The notes under the pieces are model-generated. The model was not told where the DNA came from. It saw only the letters and a program-made list of their open reading frames with translations, and ran no database searches. From an uncultured Porphyromonadaceae bacterium (GTDB lineage Bacteria; Bacteroidota; Bacteroidia; Bacteroidales; Porphyromonadaceae): a stretch of DNA of 64,000 nt. Location: contig CAMYAB010000004.1 in assembly GCA_947253625.1 (NCBI GenBank), positions 1-64,000 of the forward strand. Reading direction: 5' to 3'. Both the position numbers and the translations under genes were made by a program. Shown here piece after piece: positions 24,839 through 33,991 of the stretch (positions are counted from its first letter, which is position 1; the number at the start of each line of letters is the position of its first letter).

Positions 24839-27442
24839 TTATTTCCGGTCAAATGCTTCAGCAAACTCTTGTTCCCACTTGAGGTAATAGGCTTTGGTTG
24901 CCTTGTCAGTGGCTGTCGCGGCGCGACGCTTGTATAGCTCACGTATTTCTTTGACCTTTAGGGTCATGAGTGGAGCTACCTCGTAGGTGTCGGGGACATT
25001 GGGCATCATATTTGGACGGAAGAAGTTTTTGCTTTCACTTTTTGTTGCGTGAGAGCATAGGGTGGCCGGATCGGATTCGCGGAGCTTTTCTTTGAATTCA
25101 TTGTTCAGTGCGATGGTATTTTTGGAGCTGGCTTTTTTGGGTGCCACATAGTAGGCCATCATTGCGCTGAGTGTGGCGTCCTCGATGGCCATTGCGGTTT
25201 TGTCGAGGGTGGCTCCACGGTAGCTTTTGCGTAGCATGGTCTTGGTGGCGTCATCGATGTAGTCTTGTAGCTTGTACCCGGTGCTTTCTTTGGCGTTGTA
25301 TCCTTCTAGGATTCCCAGCATTCGGTAGGGCTCAAAGATATCTGATGCGATGGAGGTGGGGATTCGTTTTTCCATCATGGCTCCGAAGACGTTGCCGGAC
25401 ATGTCGTACTTCTGGCGTGTCTCGTCGGTGATTAGCCAGGTGTAGAGGTCGTATAGCTGATCGGCAACCCAGTTGAGGGCCGCTTTTTGCTTGTTTTTGG
25501 TAAAGTAGGTGACGGGCATTTTGCCATCGCCTTGTCGGTTTTCGTAGTATTCGCGTCCGCCGATGTATGGGACTACGTGGCCTATGTGGCGCATGAACTG
25601 GGTGCAGATCTCGAAGTAGGTCTCAAAAAGATCATCGGTGTTTCGTCCCGGTTGGTACAGCCACTTTTCGTAGTTGTTCATGATGATTTTGAGGTTGCTG
25701 ATTGCGTAGTTTCCGGCTCCGATGTGATCGTTGCTGAGGTCTTCTGTCTGGTCGGTGGGGTCGAGTAGGTTCATCTGCTGGGCACCGAAGCGGTACATGG
25801 GGTCGTCGTTTTTGGCCATGATCCACTTGTCTAGGCTCGGGCGTTCATCTCTATAGGTTTGGACGTTGGGGATCAGTCGGTAGCCCCAGTTGATGGCGTG
25901 TACGTCGTATACTCCGAGGATGGGGGGGGTCAGTCGGACTCCTCTCTCGAGGTCACCGGGCTGTGCCACAAAGTTGTTGCGCGCATAGTCCATGATGGAT
26001 GGGGTGGTGCCGTACTTTTGTGTGAATGCAGGGTCGCGTAGTTTTTCTAGCGGAAAGGCGTAGCTGGCGCCCATGTTGTGCATGAGTCCCAGTGTGTGTC
26101 CGATCTCGTGGGCCGCTACGTAGCGCATGGACTCTGCCATGATGGAGTCCGGAAAGACGAGTGTGCGTACCCGGCTGTCTACTGCTCCGGTCTGGGTGAA
26201 TCGCCAGTTGTGTAGGAGTGAGACGACGTTGTGGTACCAGATGACGTCTGCATTTAGTATCTCTCCACTTCGGGGGTCTACGTAGCTAGGTCCCATGGCG
26301 TTTTTGATGCGTGTGGCGGCGTACTTGACGCATGAGAATCTCAGGTCATCGGGGTCAAAGTCGGGCATCTCGGCAGGAGATGGGTAGGGGCGTGCCTCTA
26401 TTGCGTTTTTGAAGCCTGCTGCCTCAAATGCGGTACTCCAGTCGGTGATTCCTTGCATGACTGCTCCCATCCACTTTTTGGGGAAGGCGGTGTCTACGTA
26501 AAAGACAATGGGCTTGACCGGCTCTACCAGCTCGCCTCTGAAGTATGCGGCTGAGTCTTTGGGCTCCATGCGCCAGCGGTGTATGATCTGATAGGAGTCG
26601 ACTTTGTCGATGCTTGTGCTAAAGCGTTGGCGTGTGGAGGAGAAGTAGCCGACTCTGTTGTCTTGCAGGCGGGGTCTCATGGGTTTTTCCGGGAGCAGGA
26701 CGATGGAGCGGTGTGCCTCGACGGTGTAGGGGGATCTATTGTCGCGATAGGCTATGACCGACTTGACCTCTACGTTGCGTGGGAAACTGCGGACGCTGCG
26801 GATGAAGGAGCCTCCACTCACGGGACCGCCCGGGGCGCGTTGGTTTTCTCCCACGGGAGAAATGTAGGAGTCACCTCCGGTGAAGAAGTCGGTGACGTTG
26901 ATGACAACGTTGCTTCCATTTTTGGCAACGATCTTGAAGCTCTTCATGATGGGGTCGCCAAAGTTTTTCTTGAATGCCGGTGTGATGGGGTCTTGCTGAT
27001 CGACATAGGCTTGTGTCTGTGGCATGAGCATGAGGACTCGGTCTTGCTCTTTGACAAGTCGGATGAGGAAGGGGTCGGTGATCATCTGTCCGGCGACTGT
27101 CGTGGTGGAGTTGGTCGTCTTGGAGATACGGTTGGAGATCAATAGTGGCTTACCCATGATTGAGTCCGGTATCTCAAAGTAGAGCTCCTCTTCTTTGGAG
27201 ATGGTGATGAATAGGCCGGAGTCTAGCTCGGCTTTTTTGATCAGGTTTTCGTACTTCTGCTCTTCTTCGGATTTGGGAGCATTGTTCTCTTTTTTTGCTT
27301 CTTCTTTAGCCTTTTGTCTTTTGGACTTGAACCAGTCCTTGACCGGTGCGCATGCCGCACTGCCGTTGGTGGTGTCCTGGGCATACGTGATAGGACTAAG
27401 TAGTAGCAACGCAAGAAGCGTAAGGAGCCCTTTTTGTTTCAT
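24839..27442 (-). CDS. Secreted zinc-dependent metalloprotease (DUF5117/DUF5118 type)
   Basis: The 867-aa protein has an N-terminal signal peptide (MKQKGLLTLLALLLLSPITYAQ). The first half matches the Bacteroidetes DUF5118/DUF5117 arrangement. The zinc site HEIGHTLGLMH begins near residue 444, a metzincin HExxHxxGxxH motif; a Met-turn candidate (PSIMDYARNNFVA) follows about 35 residues later. It should be exported and may take part in peptide supply or processing. The actual substrate is unknown. It stands alone, with a -7 box at 27514-27521 and a terminator at 24778. Confidence 0.88.
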   Translation of the reverse strand: MKQKGLLTLLALLLLSPITYAQDTTNGSAACAPVKDWFKSKRQKAKEEAKKENNAPKSEEEQKYENLIKKAELDSGLFITISKEEELYFEIPDSIMGKPLLISNRISKTTNSTTTVAGQMITDPFLIRLVKEQDRVLMLMPQTQAYVDQQDPITPAFKKNFGDPIMKSFKIVAKNGSNVVINVTDFFTGGDSYISPVGENQRAPGGPVSGGSFIRSVRSFPRNVEVKSVIAYRDNRSPYTVEAHRSIVLLPEKPMRPRLQDNRVGYFSSTRQRFSTSIDKVDSYQIIHRWRMEPKDSAAYFRGELVEPVKPIVFYVDTAFPKKWMGAVMQGITDWSTAFEAAGFKNAIEARPYPSPAEMPDFDPDDLRFSCVKYAATRIKNAMGPSYVDPRSGEILNADVIWYHNVVSLLHNWRFTQTGAVDSRVRTLVFPDSIMAESMRYVAAHEIGHTLGLMHNMGASYAFPLEKLRDPAFTQKYGTTPSIMDYARNNFVAQPGDLERGVRLTPPILGVYDVHAINWGYRLIPNVQTYRDERPSLDKWIMAKNDDPMYRFGAQQMNLLDPTDQTEDLSNDHIGAGNYAISNLKIIMNNYEKWLYQPGRNTDDLFETYFEICTQFMRHIGHVVPYIGGREYYENRQGDGKMPVTYFTKNKQKAALNWVADQLYDLYTWLITDETRQKYDMSGNVFGAMMEKRIPTSIASDIFEPYRMLGILEGYNAKESTGYKLQDYIDDATKTMLRKSYRGATLDKTAMAIEDATLSAMMAYYVAPKKASSKNTIALNNEFKEKLRESDPATLCSHATKSESKNFFRPNMMPNVPDTYEVAPLMTLKVKEIRELYKRRAATATDKATKAYYLKWEQEFAEAFDRK

Positions 27443-27513
27443 GAGCCTAGTGAAATTTGTTGTATGGGTGGATGATATTATGAAGGTGCTGTACAGTTGA
27501 TTGTCTAGCGGAA

Positions 27514-27521
27514 CAAAGGTA
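27514..27521 (-). promoter_or_regulatory. -7 box of the metalloprotease gene
   Basis: TACCTTTGTTCC on the minus strand, 72 bases before the start codon. Confidence 0.5.
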
Positions 27522-27563
27522 CAAAAAAAGACACTCTTGCTTATAAAGTCTTCTTTTGTGTCC

Positions 27564-27683
27564 TAAAACTATTTTTTTCGGTCGAAAAACTTGAAATCAC
27601 TGTGTGATTTCTTCAAATCACTTAGTGATTTATTCGCGTCACAGTGTGATTTGAAGAAATCACATAGTGATTTTATCTTTTTC
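27564..27683 (-). repeat. Palindrome array, family A copy 2
   Basis: Minus-strand copy: GAAAAAGATA, four AAATCACnnnGTGATTT-type units at a 21-bp period, then TTTTTCGACC and AAAAATAGTTT. The arms from 27594 and to 27673 pair over about 27 bases with one mismatch. The third unit is diverged (GTCACA...). Confidence 0.88.
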
Positions 27684-27755
27684 TTGGGCATGATTTACTT
27701 TTTCTCCGAGGTTGCCGGGTTTTTCTCTAGAAAAATTAACTTTTTCCTTTGTACG

Positions 27756-27797
27756 AAAAAGGCAGGGCGTTTTCGGTCTAAAACGTCCTGCCTTTTT
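27756..27797 (-). terminator. Terminator of the ftsX-ispH run
   Basis: AAAAAGGCAGGGCGTTTT and AAAACGTCCTGCCTTTTT form an 18-bp stem with one mismatch, A/T runs on both sides, 46 bases past the ispH stop. Confidence 0.85.
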
Positions 27798-27842
27798 GTG
27801 GTGGTGTATGGGGGAGGGTGGATGGTCTCGTGTGTGTGGTGC

Positions 27843-28712
27843 CTAGGGGTTTAGGGTGCGGACTTTTTGTGCGACGTCTTCCATCAGCCATGTGGGTGTG
27901 GAGGTTGCTCCTGAGATGCCTACGGTGTGTACCCAGTGGGGTAGTGGTTGGGTAATCTCTTCGGGGGAGGATATGAATGTGGTGTGGGGGTTGGCTTTTT
28001 TGGCGGTGTCGAAGAGGACTTTGCCGTTGCTTGAGTTTTTGCCGGCGATGAAGTAGATCCAATCTTTGGACTGTGCAAACTTTATGAGCTCGGGTATGCG
28101 GTTGGCGACTTGTCGGCAGATGGTGTCGAAGTACTTGAATGTGGTGCCGGGTGTGAGGTGTTGCCGGATGGTCTCGATGAGGTCGGTGTAGTCTTTGTGG
28201 CTTTTGGTGGTCTGGCTAAAGAGGTATATGGGTTTGGTGAAGTCGAGTAGGGTGAGTGCTTCGTCTTTGTTTTGGAGGACGATGGCTTCGTTGTTGGTCT
28301 GTCCGACTAGTCCGTTGACTTCGGCGTGTCCTTTTTTCCCAAAAATGACGATCTGAGCTTGGTCGGCTTTGGTTTTGTCGTAGGTGCGTCGGATGTGTTT
28401 TTGGAGCTGGAGTACGACGGGGCAGGTGGCATCGATGATGTGTATGTTTTTTTGTGCCATGAGGTTGTAGACCCATGGTGCTTCGCCGTGTGCTCTGAAG
28501 AGGACTACTCCTCCATCTAGGTGGGGTAGCTCGTCGTAGTTGATGGCTTTGAGTCCTTTTCGGGAGAGGCGATCTACTTCTTGGCTGTTGTGTACGATCT
28601 CTCCCAGTGAGTGTAGGGATCCGGACTTGTCGAGGTATTTCTCTGCTTGGTTTATGGCATTGACGACGCCAAAGCAGAATCCGGCTGATGTGCTGATCTC
28701 GATGTCGATCAT
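27843..28712 (-). CDS. ispH: 4-hydroxy-3-methylbut-2-enyl diphosphate reductase
   Basis: The 289-aa enzyme makes IPP and DMAPP in the last step of the MEP isoprenoid pathway. The three cluster cysteines are in AGFCFGVVNAI (near residue 12), DATCPVVLQL (about 95) and DTICRQVANR (about 190). The start MIDIEISTSAGF at 28712 is used; a longer frame to 28751 lies inside cmk. Its start overlaps the cmk stop by four bases. It ends the eleven-gene run. Confidence 0.96.
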   Translation of the reverse strand: MIDIEISTSAGFCFGVVNAINQAEKYLDKSGSLHSLGEIVHNSQEVDRLSRKGLKAINYDELPHLDGGVVLFRAHGEAPWVYNLMAQKNIHIIDATCPVVLQLQKHIRRTYDKTKADQAQIVIFGKKGHAEVNGLVGQTNNEAIVLQNKDEALTLLDFTKPIYLFSQTTKSHKDYTDLIETIRQHLTPGTTFKYFDTICRQVANRIPELIKFAQSKDWIYFIAGKNSSNGKVLFDTAKKANPHTTFISSPEEITQPLPHWVHTVGISGATSTPTWLMEDVAQKVRTLNP

Positions 28713-29407
28713 TGGGTTTGGAGGATTTCTTTTACCCGGGTGTTGATCCAAACTTGTTGTTGTTCCGGGGTTAGGTCGGAGTTGTCCAGTAGCACGGCGT
28801 CGTCGGCTTGCCGTAGTGGACTGGTGGCTCTGGTGGAGTCGATGCGGTCTCTGTCGGTGATGTTTTGGAGGACTTGGTCGTAGTGGACTTCTTGTCCTTT
28901 TTGTTTGAGCTCTTGGTACCTTCGGTTGGCGCGTATCTCGGGTGTGGCTGTGACAAAAATCTTTAGTTCGGCATCCGGCAGTACTGTGGTGCCGATGTCT
29001 CTGCCGTCCATCACTACTCCTTTTTGTCGTGCCATCTGCTGTTGTAGGCGGACGAGATGTGTGCGGACTTGTGGGATGGTGCTGATGGGGCTGACGTGGC
29101 CGGATACCTGCATGCCTCGGATCTCTTTTTCGACGTCTTCGCCATTGAGGAGTAGGTGTTGGCCGTCGTCTGTGGGTGCAAATCGTAGCTCGATGTGGTT
29201 GAGTGCTTCAATGATCTTTGGGACATCGGGGGTGTGGTCGTCGCTCCATAGGTGGTGTCGGAGGGTATAGAGGGTGACGCCTCGGTACATGGCTCCTGTA
29301 TCTATGTAGGTGTATCCGAGGTCTCCGGCAAGTCGTTTGGCGATGGTGCTTTTGCCGCAGGAGGAGTGGCCGTCTATTGCGATATTGATTTTCCGGGTAG
29401 TCTTCAT
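28709..29407 (-). CDS. cmk: Cytidylate kinase
   Basis: The 232-aa enzyme phosphorylates CMP/dCMP. It starts at ATG 29407, giving MKTTRKINIAIDGHSSCGKST with the P-loop at residues 12-20. Also visible are YTYIDTGAMYRGVTLY (nucleotide site), GVVMDGRDIGTTVLPDAELK and TDRDRIDSTRATSPLRQADDA (lid region). Four-base overlaps with the TPR gene upstream and ispH downstream point to translational coupling. Confidence 0.96.
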   Translation of the reverse strand: MKTTRKINIAIDGHSSCGKSTIAKRLAGDLGYTYIDTGAMYRGVTLYTLRHHLWSDDHTPDVPKIIEALNHIELRFAPTDDGQHLLLNGEDVEKEIRGMQVSGHVSPISTIPQVRTHLVRLQQQMARQKGVVMDGRDIGTTVLPDAELKIFVTATPEIRANRRYQELKQKGQEVHYDQVLQNITDRDRIDSTRATSPLRQADDAVLLDNSDLTPEQQQVWINTRVKEILQTQ

Positions 29408-31386
29408 TGCATGCGTCGAATAATGCTGTATGCGTCGTATATGCCGAGTGTGCCTGCTTTGCTCATGTAGCTGTCGGCTTTTTCTTTTTCGCCAAGTGCG
29501 TAGAGGGTGAGTCCGAGGTTGAAGTAGGCGACTCCCATCTCGTGGTCGGCCTTGATGGCGTGCTCGAAGTATTCTCTGGCCTGATGGTATTGCCCTATCG
29601 TGTAGTAGATGCATCCGAGGTTGTATAGTGCGGGGGCATAGTTGGGGACTAGCTCGAGTACTTTTTGGAAGTCACTGATTGCGGCCTCGGATACTGCTTT
29701 TCGGAGGAGTAGGTCGGGTTCGGTGTCTCGGTGTGTGGCTCGAAATGCGAGGATTCGTGAGGTGCCGCGCTGAAAGTAGAGTGCCGGCATGGTGGGCTGC
29801 TCTGTGATGGCTTGGGTGAGTGCCTGTACGACGCTGTCGTGATCCTTGATCGTGAGGTAGTCCATTGCTTGGCTGAATGGTGTCCCTGATGGGGATAGGT
29901 GCTCACGTAGCTGTGGCTCGCTGAGCTGTGGCAGGTCGTAGATGACGGAGATCTGTCGACCATCTTGTTCGTTGAGTCGGAGTGCTGTGGTGTAGTTTTT
30001 GCCGGAGGCAATCCTTAGTTGGCTGTCTGTCTTGGTGTAGTAGCTGAGCTGAAACATTGGGCGGAGGTCTACGGCTGTCTCGCGATCTTGGATGCGGCCT
30101 CGGATGTTTTCGCCCTCTTCGCTATAGAGTTGGTTGTAGGCTTTTTCTCGACTGTTGATGACTAGGAGCTTGAATTTCCGGATGTTTTCGTCTCTGTCGT
30201 CTCGGACTTCGTTGGTGGCGATGGTGTCGGTCGTAGCTTCTTGTTGTGCGTCTTGTTTTTTTCGTGCTTTGTCGGCTGTGCGGCTGTCGTAGATCAGTTT
30301 TGAGGCGTGGTAGAGGTCTTTGCGTGCGGCTCCCTCTTGTCCGATGAGGGTGTAGGCGTTGGATCGCTCGGTGTAGGCGGGGACGAATGTCGGGTAGCGT
30401 TGGATGATTTTGTCTAGGTCGGATAGGGCTAGCTTGGGATTGCCTACTTGGTTGGATAGGATGGCTCGATTGAATGTGGCGAAGTAGTTGCTTGGGTCGT
30501 TTCGGACTACGACGTTGAAGTCTTCGAGGGCTCCATTTAGTTCGCCTACTTGTGTCCTGAGCAGTCCTCTATTGTATCGTGCGAGTGTGTTGTTGGGCTC
30601 CATCTGTACCGCTGTGGAGTAGTCGTTCATGGCTCCGCGAAAGTTGTTTTGCTTGTAGCGCATGAGTGCGCGATTGATGTACAGATTGGCTTCTCCGGGG
30701 TTGTGCTCGAGGGCGTTGTTTAGGTAGCTTTCGGCGGCCGGGTAGTCGGCTTTGTCGTACATGATCTCTGCCATGGCGAGGTATGCTCCGGTAAGTCCCG
30801 GAGCTAGGTCTATTGCTTTTTTGAAAAGTGCCTCGGCGCCTATGGTGTCGGATTGCTGGAGGTGTAGTCCGCCGTCAATGACGTAGGCTGTGGCGTAGTC
30901 GGGGAAGAAGCGCTTCATGTAGTCCAGGGTTTGGCGGGCCTGGGTGGTGTCTTTTTGGGCTATGTACAGTACGGCGGAGTTGTGGAGCGCACCTTTGTGG
31001 TCGGGGTTGTTTTTTAGGACGACTTGGTAGTCTCGTAGTGCTAGGGAGTCTTTGTGGAGTGAGTGTCGTGCTATGCCCCGTAGGTAGTAGGCGTCGTAGA
31101 TGTAGGGGTTTCGCGTGATGCTGTGTGTGGCATCCTCTTCGGATCCTCGGTAGTCGTCTAGGCTGTACTTGGCTACTGCTCGGTAGTAGTAGGGCTCTGC
31201 TCGGGCAGAGTCGGTGCGGATAGCGTTGTTGAGCAGCTGTATGGCTAGGACGTAGTCTTTGAAGTAAATGGCATTTCGTCCTATGGTCAGTACTCTATCC
31301 ACATCTATTTGCGCCAGTGCTATGCTCTGACTGCCGACCAGTGTGGATAGTAGCCAAAGGATGATTCGGATCCACCTTTTTTGCAT
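29404..31386 (-). CDS. TPR-repeat protein, periplasmic or lipid-linked
   Basis: The 660-aa protein begins with a signal peptide (IRIILWLLSTLVGSQSIALAQ). At least ten tetratricopeptide repeats follow from about residue 40 to 345 (for example ADYPAAESYLNNALEHNPGEAN and NNFRGAMNDYSTAVQMEPNN) and again near the C-terminus (YNLGCIYYTIGQYHQAREYFEHAI). Between them, residues about 390-520 form a charged insert with QEATTDTIATNEVRDDRDEN. TPRs bind proteins, so a scaffold role in the envelope is likely. It is placed inside a housekeeping operon just before cmk. No partner can be named. Confidence 0.85.
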   Translation of the reverse strand: MQKRWIRIILWLLSTLVGSQSIALAQIDVDRVLTIGRNAIYFKDYVLAIQLLNNAIRTDSARAEPYYYRAVAKYSLDDYRGSEEDATHSITRNPYIYDAYYLRGIARHSLHKDSLALRDYQVVLKNNPDHKGALHNSAVLYIAQKDTTQARQTLDYMKRFFPDYATAYVIDGGLHLQQSDTIGAEALFKKAIDLAPGLTGAYLAMAEIMYDKADYPAAESYLNNALEHNPGEANLYINRALMRYKQNNFRGAMNDYSTAVQMEPNNTLARYNRGLLRTQVGELNGALEDFNVVVRNDPSNYFATFNRAILSNQVGNPKLALSDLDKIIQRYPTFVPAYTERSNAYTLIGQEGAARKDLYHASKLIYDSRTADKARKKQDAQQEATTDTIATNEVRDDRDENIRKFKLLVINSREKAYNQLYSEEGENIRGRIQDRETAVDLRPMFQLSYYTKTDSQLRIASGKNYTTALRLNEQDGRQISVIYDLPQLSEPQLREHLSPSGTPFSQAMDYLTIKDHDSVVQALTQAITEQPTMPALYFQRGTSRILAFRATHRDTEPDLLLRKAVSEAAISDFQKVLELVPNYAPALYNLGCIYYTIGQYHQAREYFEHAIKADHEMGVAYFNLGLTLYALGEKEKADSYMSKAGTLGIYDAYSIIRRMQ

Positions 31387-31394
31387 GACGGGTC

Positions 31395-31946
31395 TTACTT
31401 GGTTATTGTCCGGTAGGATGCATTTACTTTGCCTTTGGAGAGCTTGCTGAGTTTTCCTCTCAGCATTTGCCGGCGCATTGGTGCCACTTTGTCTGTGAAG
31501 AGGATTCCCTCCAGGTGATCATACTCGTGCTGAAACACTCGTGCGTTGAAGCCTTCGAGCACTTCTTCCACCCATTCTCCATCCAAGGTTTGGTACTTGA
31601 CTCGGATGCGGCTTGGGCGTTTCACCGGCTCCGAGATGCCCGGTAGGCTGAGGCAGCCCTCGTCTAGGCTGACCAGCTCATCGCTGTACTCCAGGATCGT
31701 GGGGTTGATGATGGTCCTCCTAAAGCCCTCTGTCTCGGGGTAGAGGTCCTTTAGCTCGTCGGCGTCGATCACAAAGATTCGCACTGCTTTTCCCACTTGG
31801 GGTGCGGCGAGCCCAACCCCATCGGAGGCGTGCATTGTCTGGTATAGGTCGTCTATGAACTTGGGGAGGTCTGCTCTCGTGACATCGACCTCCTCTGTCG
31901 CTTCGCGGAGGACCTCCATCCCATAGACGTATATAGGTAGTATCAT
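31395..31946 (-). CDS. def: Peptide deformylase
   Basis: The 183-aa enzyme removes the formyl group from nascent proteins. The three motifs are GVGLAAPQVG (about residue 44), EGCLSLPG (metal Cys) and HEYDHLEGILF (metal His, catalytic Glu). The start MILPIYVYGMEVLREAT at 31946 fits the family; the long upstream reading into ruvX is a shadow. It is 11 bases after ruvX. Confidence 0.97.
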   Translation of the reverse strand: MILPIYVYGMEVLREATEEVDVTRADLPKFIDDLYQTMHASDGVGLAAPQVGKAVRIFVIDADELKDLYPETEGFRRTIINPTILEYSDELVSLDEGCLSLPGISEPVKRPSRIRVKYQTLDGEWVEEVLEGFNARVFQHEYDHLEGILFTDKVAPMRRQMLRGKLSKLSKGKVNASYRTITK

Positions 31947-31957
31947 AAAAGTGTTGA

Positions 31958-32398
31958 TTATCTCTTTTGTTGCATATATGGTAGTCCTGATTTGCTTTCC
32001 ATGAAGTCTCTCAGGATGATCACGGCACTGACTTCGTCCACCAGTCCTTTTTCTTTTCGTTTCTCCTTGGGGACACCACTTGCTATGATGGATCGTTGTG
32101 CCAGTACGGAGGTGTAGCGTTCGTCGTAGTGGACGATTTCGAGGTTGGGTAGGAGCTTGCGTATCCGATTGAGTAGTGGTACTATGTACTTGACACTCTC
32201 CGACTCTGTGTTGTCCGCCTGTCGTGGTGCACCTACCACCAGAGCATCCACCGGCTCCTTGGTGCAGTAGTCTGCCAACCACTCTGCCACTGCACTTGTA
32301 GGCATATAGCCTATGGGCGAGGGGATGATTTTCATGAGGTCTGTGGCGGCAATCCCGGTGCGCTTACGGCCTACATCCAGTGCTACAAGTCTTCCCAT
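31958..32398 (-). CDS. ruvX: Pre-16S rRNA nuclease / Holliday junction resolvase-like protein
   Basis: The 146-aa YqgF/RuvX protein has an RNase H fold: GRLVALDVGRKRTGIAATD with catalytic Asp8, VDALVVGAPRQADN, VHYDERYTSV and the terminal KGLVDEVSAVIILRDFM with Asp. YqgF trims the 5' end of 16S rRNA in E. coli. Its start lies 35 bases inside the end of folK. Confidence 0.93.
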   Translation of the reverse strand: MGRLVALDVGRKRTGIAATDLMKIIPSPIGYMPTSAVAEWLADYCTKEPVDALVVGAPRQADNTESESVKYIVPLLNRIRKLLPNLEIVHYDERYTSVLAQRSIIASGVPKEKRKEKGLVDEVSAVIILRDFMESKSGLPYMQQKR

Positions 32399-32858
32399 GA
32401 TAGAGTTCTATTATTGTCTTTCCGGTCACCGGATCTACTGTGCTTGGTGCAATCTCTGCCAGTGGTCCTAGGACAAATGATCGCTTCCGAAACTCCGGGT
32501 GAGGAATCACCAGCTCATCGGAGAGCCATTGTGCCGATCCGTATAGGATGATGTCGATGTCGCAGGTCCGGTCTTGGTAGTGTCCGTCGTTGCTTTTTTG
32601 GCTTCGTCCGAGTATCCTCTCTATATCTTGCGTGATGTCCAAAAGCTCCAGTGGGCTGAGTCCGGTCCTGACCCCGATGACTTGGTTGAGGAAGTGATGG
32701 GGGGAGCTAAATCCCTCGGGTGTGGTGTCGTACACCTTGGACTCGGACAATATGGTGCCCACCTTTTGTCGAATCAATGCCCTTGCATCGGACAAGGTTT
32801 GGGCTCGATCACCAAGGTTGCTGCCCAGTGCCAGATAGACTTCTACTCCACCCTCCAT
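32364..32858 (-). CDS. folK: 2-amino-4-hydroxy-6-hydroxymethyldihydropteridine pyrophosphokinase
   Basis: The 164-aa enzyme (HPPK) transfers pyrophosphate to the pterin precursor in folate synthesis. It starts EVYLALGSNLGDRAQTL; the pterin and ATP site is in SSPHHFLNQVIGVRTGLSPLELL and GHYQDRTCDIDIILYG, ending with LVIPHPEFRKRSFVLGPLAEI. The 35-base overlap with ruvX and 12-base gap to queA show a tightly packed operon. Confidence 0.96.
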   Translation of the reverse strand: MEGGVEVYLALGSNLGDRAQTLSDARALIRQKVGTILSESKVYDTTPEGFSSPHHFLNQVIGVRTGLSPLELLDITQDIERILGRSQKSNDGHYQDRTCDIDIILYGSAQWLSDELVIPHPEFRKRSFVLGPLAEIAPSTVDPVTGKTIIELYHGKTCSTGCRP

Positions 32859-32870
32859 ACTCCTTATTTA

Positions 32871-33920
32871 TCAGATGATCAGCATCGCATCTCCATACTC
32901 GCCAAACCCATACTTTTCCTTTATGGCCACCTTGTAGGCGTTCATGACATAGTCGTATCCGCCAAATGCGGCCGCATTCATCAGCATCGGGGAGAGTGGC
33001 ATGTGAAATCCTGTGATCATTGCGGTGGCGACATCAAACCTGTACTCCGGGAAGATAAACTTTCCCGTCCAGCCATCGTAGGGCTTGATGAACCCATCGG
33101 TACTCACGCAGGTCTCTAGGGCTTTCATGGTGGATGCGCCTACTGCGCAGATCCGGTGTCCCTCGGTTTTGGCATGATTGACTATTTGGCAACACTCAGC
33201 CGTCACAATCATGCGCTCGCTTCCCATCTTGTACTTCGTCAGGTCGTCCACATCTATCTCGGAGTACATCACTCTACTGTTGTGCAGTGTCAGGGTCGGG
33301 AAGACACAGTCCTTTAGCTCTAGACGCTTGAGGAGCTCTCGGCTGAAGTGAAATCCTGCCGCCGGTCCGACCACAGCACCCTCATTCTTGGCATATATAG
33401 TCTGGTACCGTTCTTGGTCCTCTTCGTCCGGTTTGCGTTTGATATAGGAGGGGATGGGAGTAATCCCGTGGGCAAAAAGCTCCTCCTTGAATTCTTCGTG
33501 CGTCCCTTCGTAGATAAAGCGCAGGGTACGTCCTCGAGAGGTCGTGTTGTCGATGACTTCGGCCACCAAGCTTTCGTCTTCGCCAAAGAAAAGTTTGTTG
33601 CCAATCCTTATTTTCCTAGCCGGGTCTACCAGTACATCCCACAGGAGGATTTCCGGCTTTAGCTCGCGCAACAAAAATACCTCAATAGCCGCATTGGTCT
33701 TCTCTTTATGTCCGACAAGGCGTGCCGGGAAGACCTTGGTGTCGTTGAGCACAAAAGCATCTCCGGCATCAAAATAGTCGACCAAGTCTTTGAAGAGTCG
33801 GTGCTCAATATCCCCGGAGTCCTTGTGTACGACCATCAAACGGGATTCGTCGCGAAAGTGTGCCGGCTTCTGAGCGATTAGCTCCTCCGGTAGTTTGAAT
33901 TTGAATTGGGAGAGCTTCAT
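32871..33920 (-). CDS. queA: S-adenosylmethionine:tRNA ribosyltransferase-isomerase
   Basis: The 349-aa enzyme adds the epoxycyclopentane part of queuosine to tRNA. The start MKLSQFKFKLPEELIAQKPA at 33920 matches the family; the longer reading from 34238 overlaps truB. Conserved parts include FVLNDTKVFPARL, TPIPSYIKR, the YQTIYAKNEGAVVGPAAGFHF block and ICAVGASTMKALETC. It follows truB after 71 bases, the largest gap in this run. Confidence 0.96.
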   Translation of the reverse strand: MKLSQFKFKLPEELIAQKPAHFRDESRLMVVHKDSGDIEHRLFKDLVDYFDAGDAFVLNDTKVFPARLVGHKEKTNAAIEVFLLRELKPEILLWDVLVDPARKIRIGNKLFFGEDESLVAEVIDNTTSRGRTLRFIYEGTHEEFKEELFAHGITPIPSYIKRKPDEEDQERYQTIYAKNEGAVVGPAAGFHFSRELLKRLELKDCVFPTLTLHNSRVMYSEIDVDDLTKYKMGSERMIVTAECCQIVNHAKTEGHRICAVGASTMKALETCVSTDGFIKPYDGWTGKFIFPEYRFDVATAMITGFHMPLSPMLMNAAAFGGYDYVMNAYKVAIKEKYGFGEYGDAMLII

Positions 33921-33991
33921 GCTTCCCATATTGTTTCTCAGTGTCTTCATATGTTTTGGAATAACCTGTTCAAAGGCACATTTGTTCAGTC

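Noticed and set aside
26579..27145. 188-codon plus-strand reading frame
   Set aside because: It is the antisense shadow of the metalloprotease gene, whose own frame has clear domains.
28709..29614. Longer cmk start at 29614
   Set aside because: The extra 69 residues lie inside the TPR gene and lack cmk similarity; ATG 29407 gives the conserved N-terminus.
32574..33119. 181-codon plus-strand reading frame
   Set aside because: Opposite strand to folK and queA, both certain; no recognisable domain.
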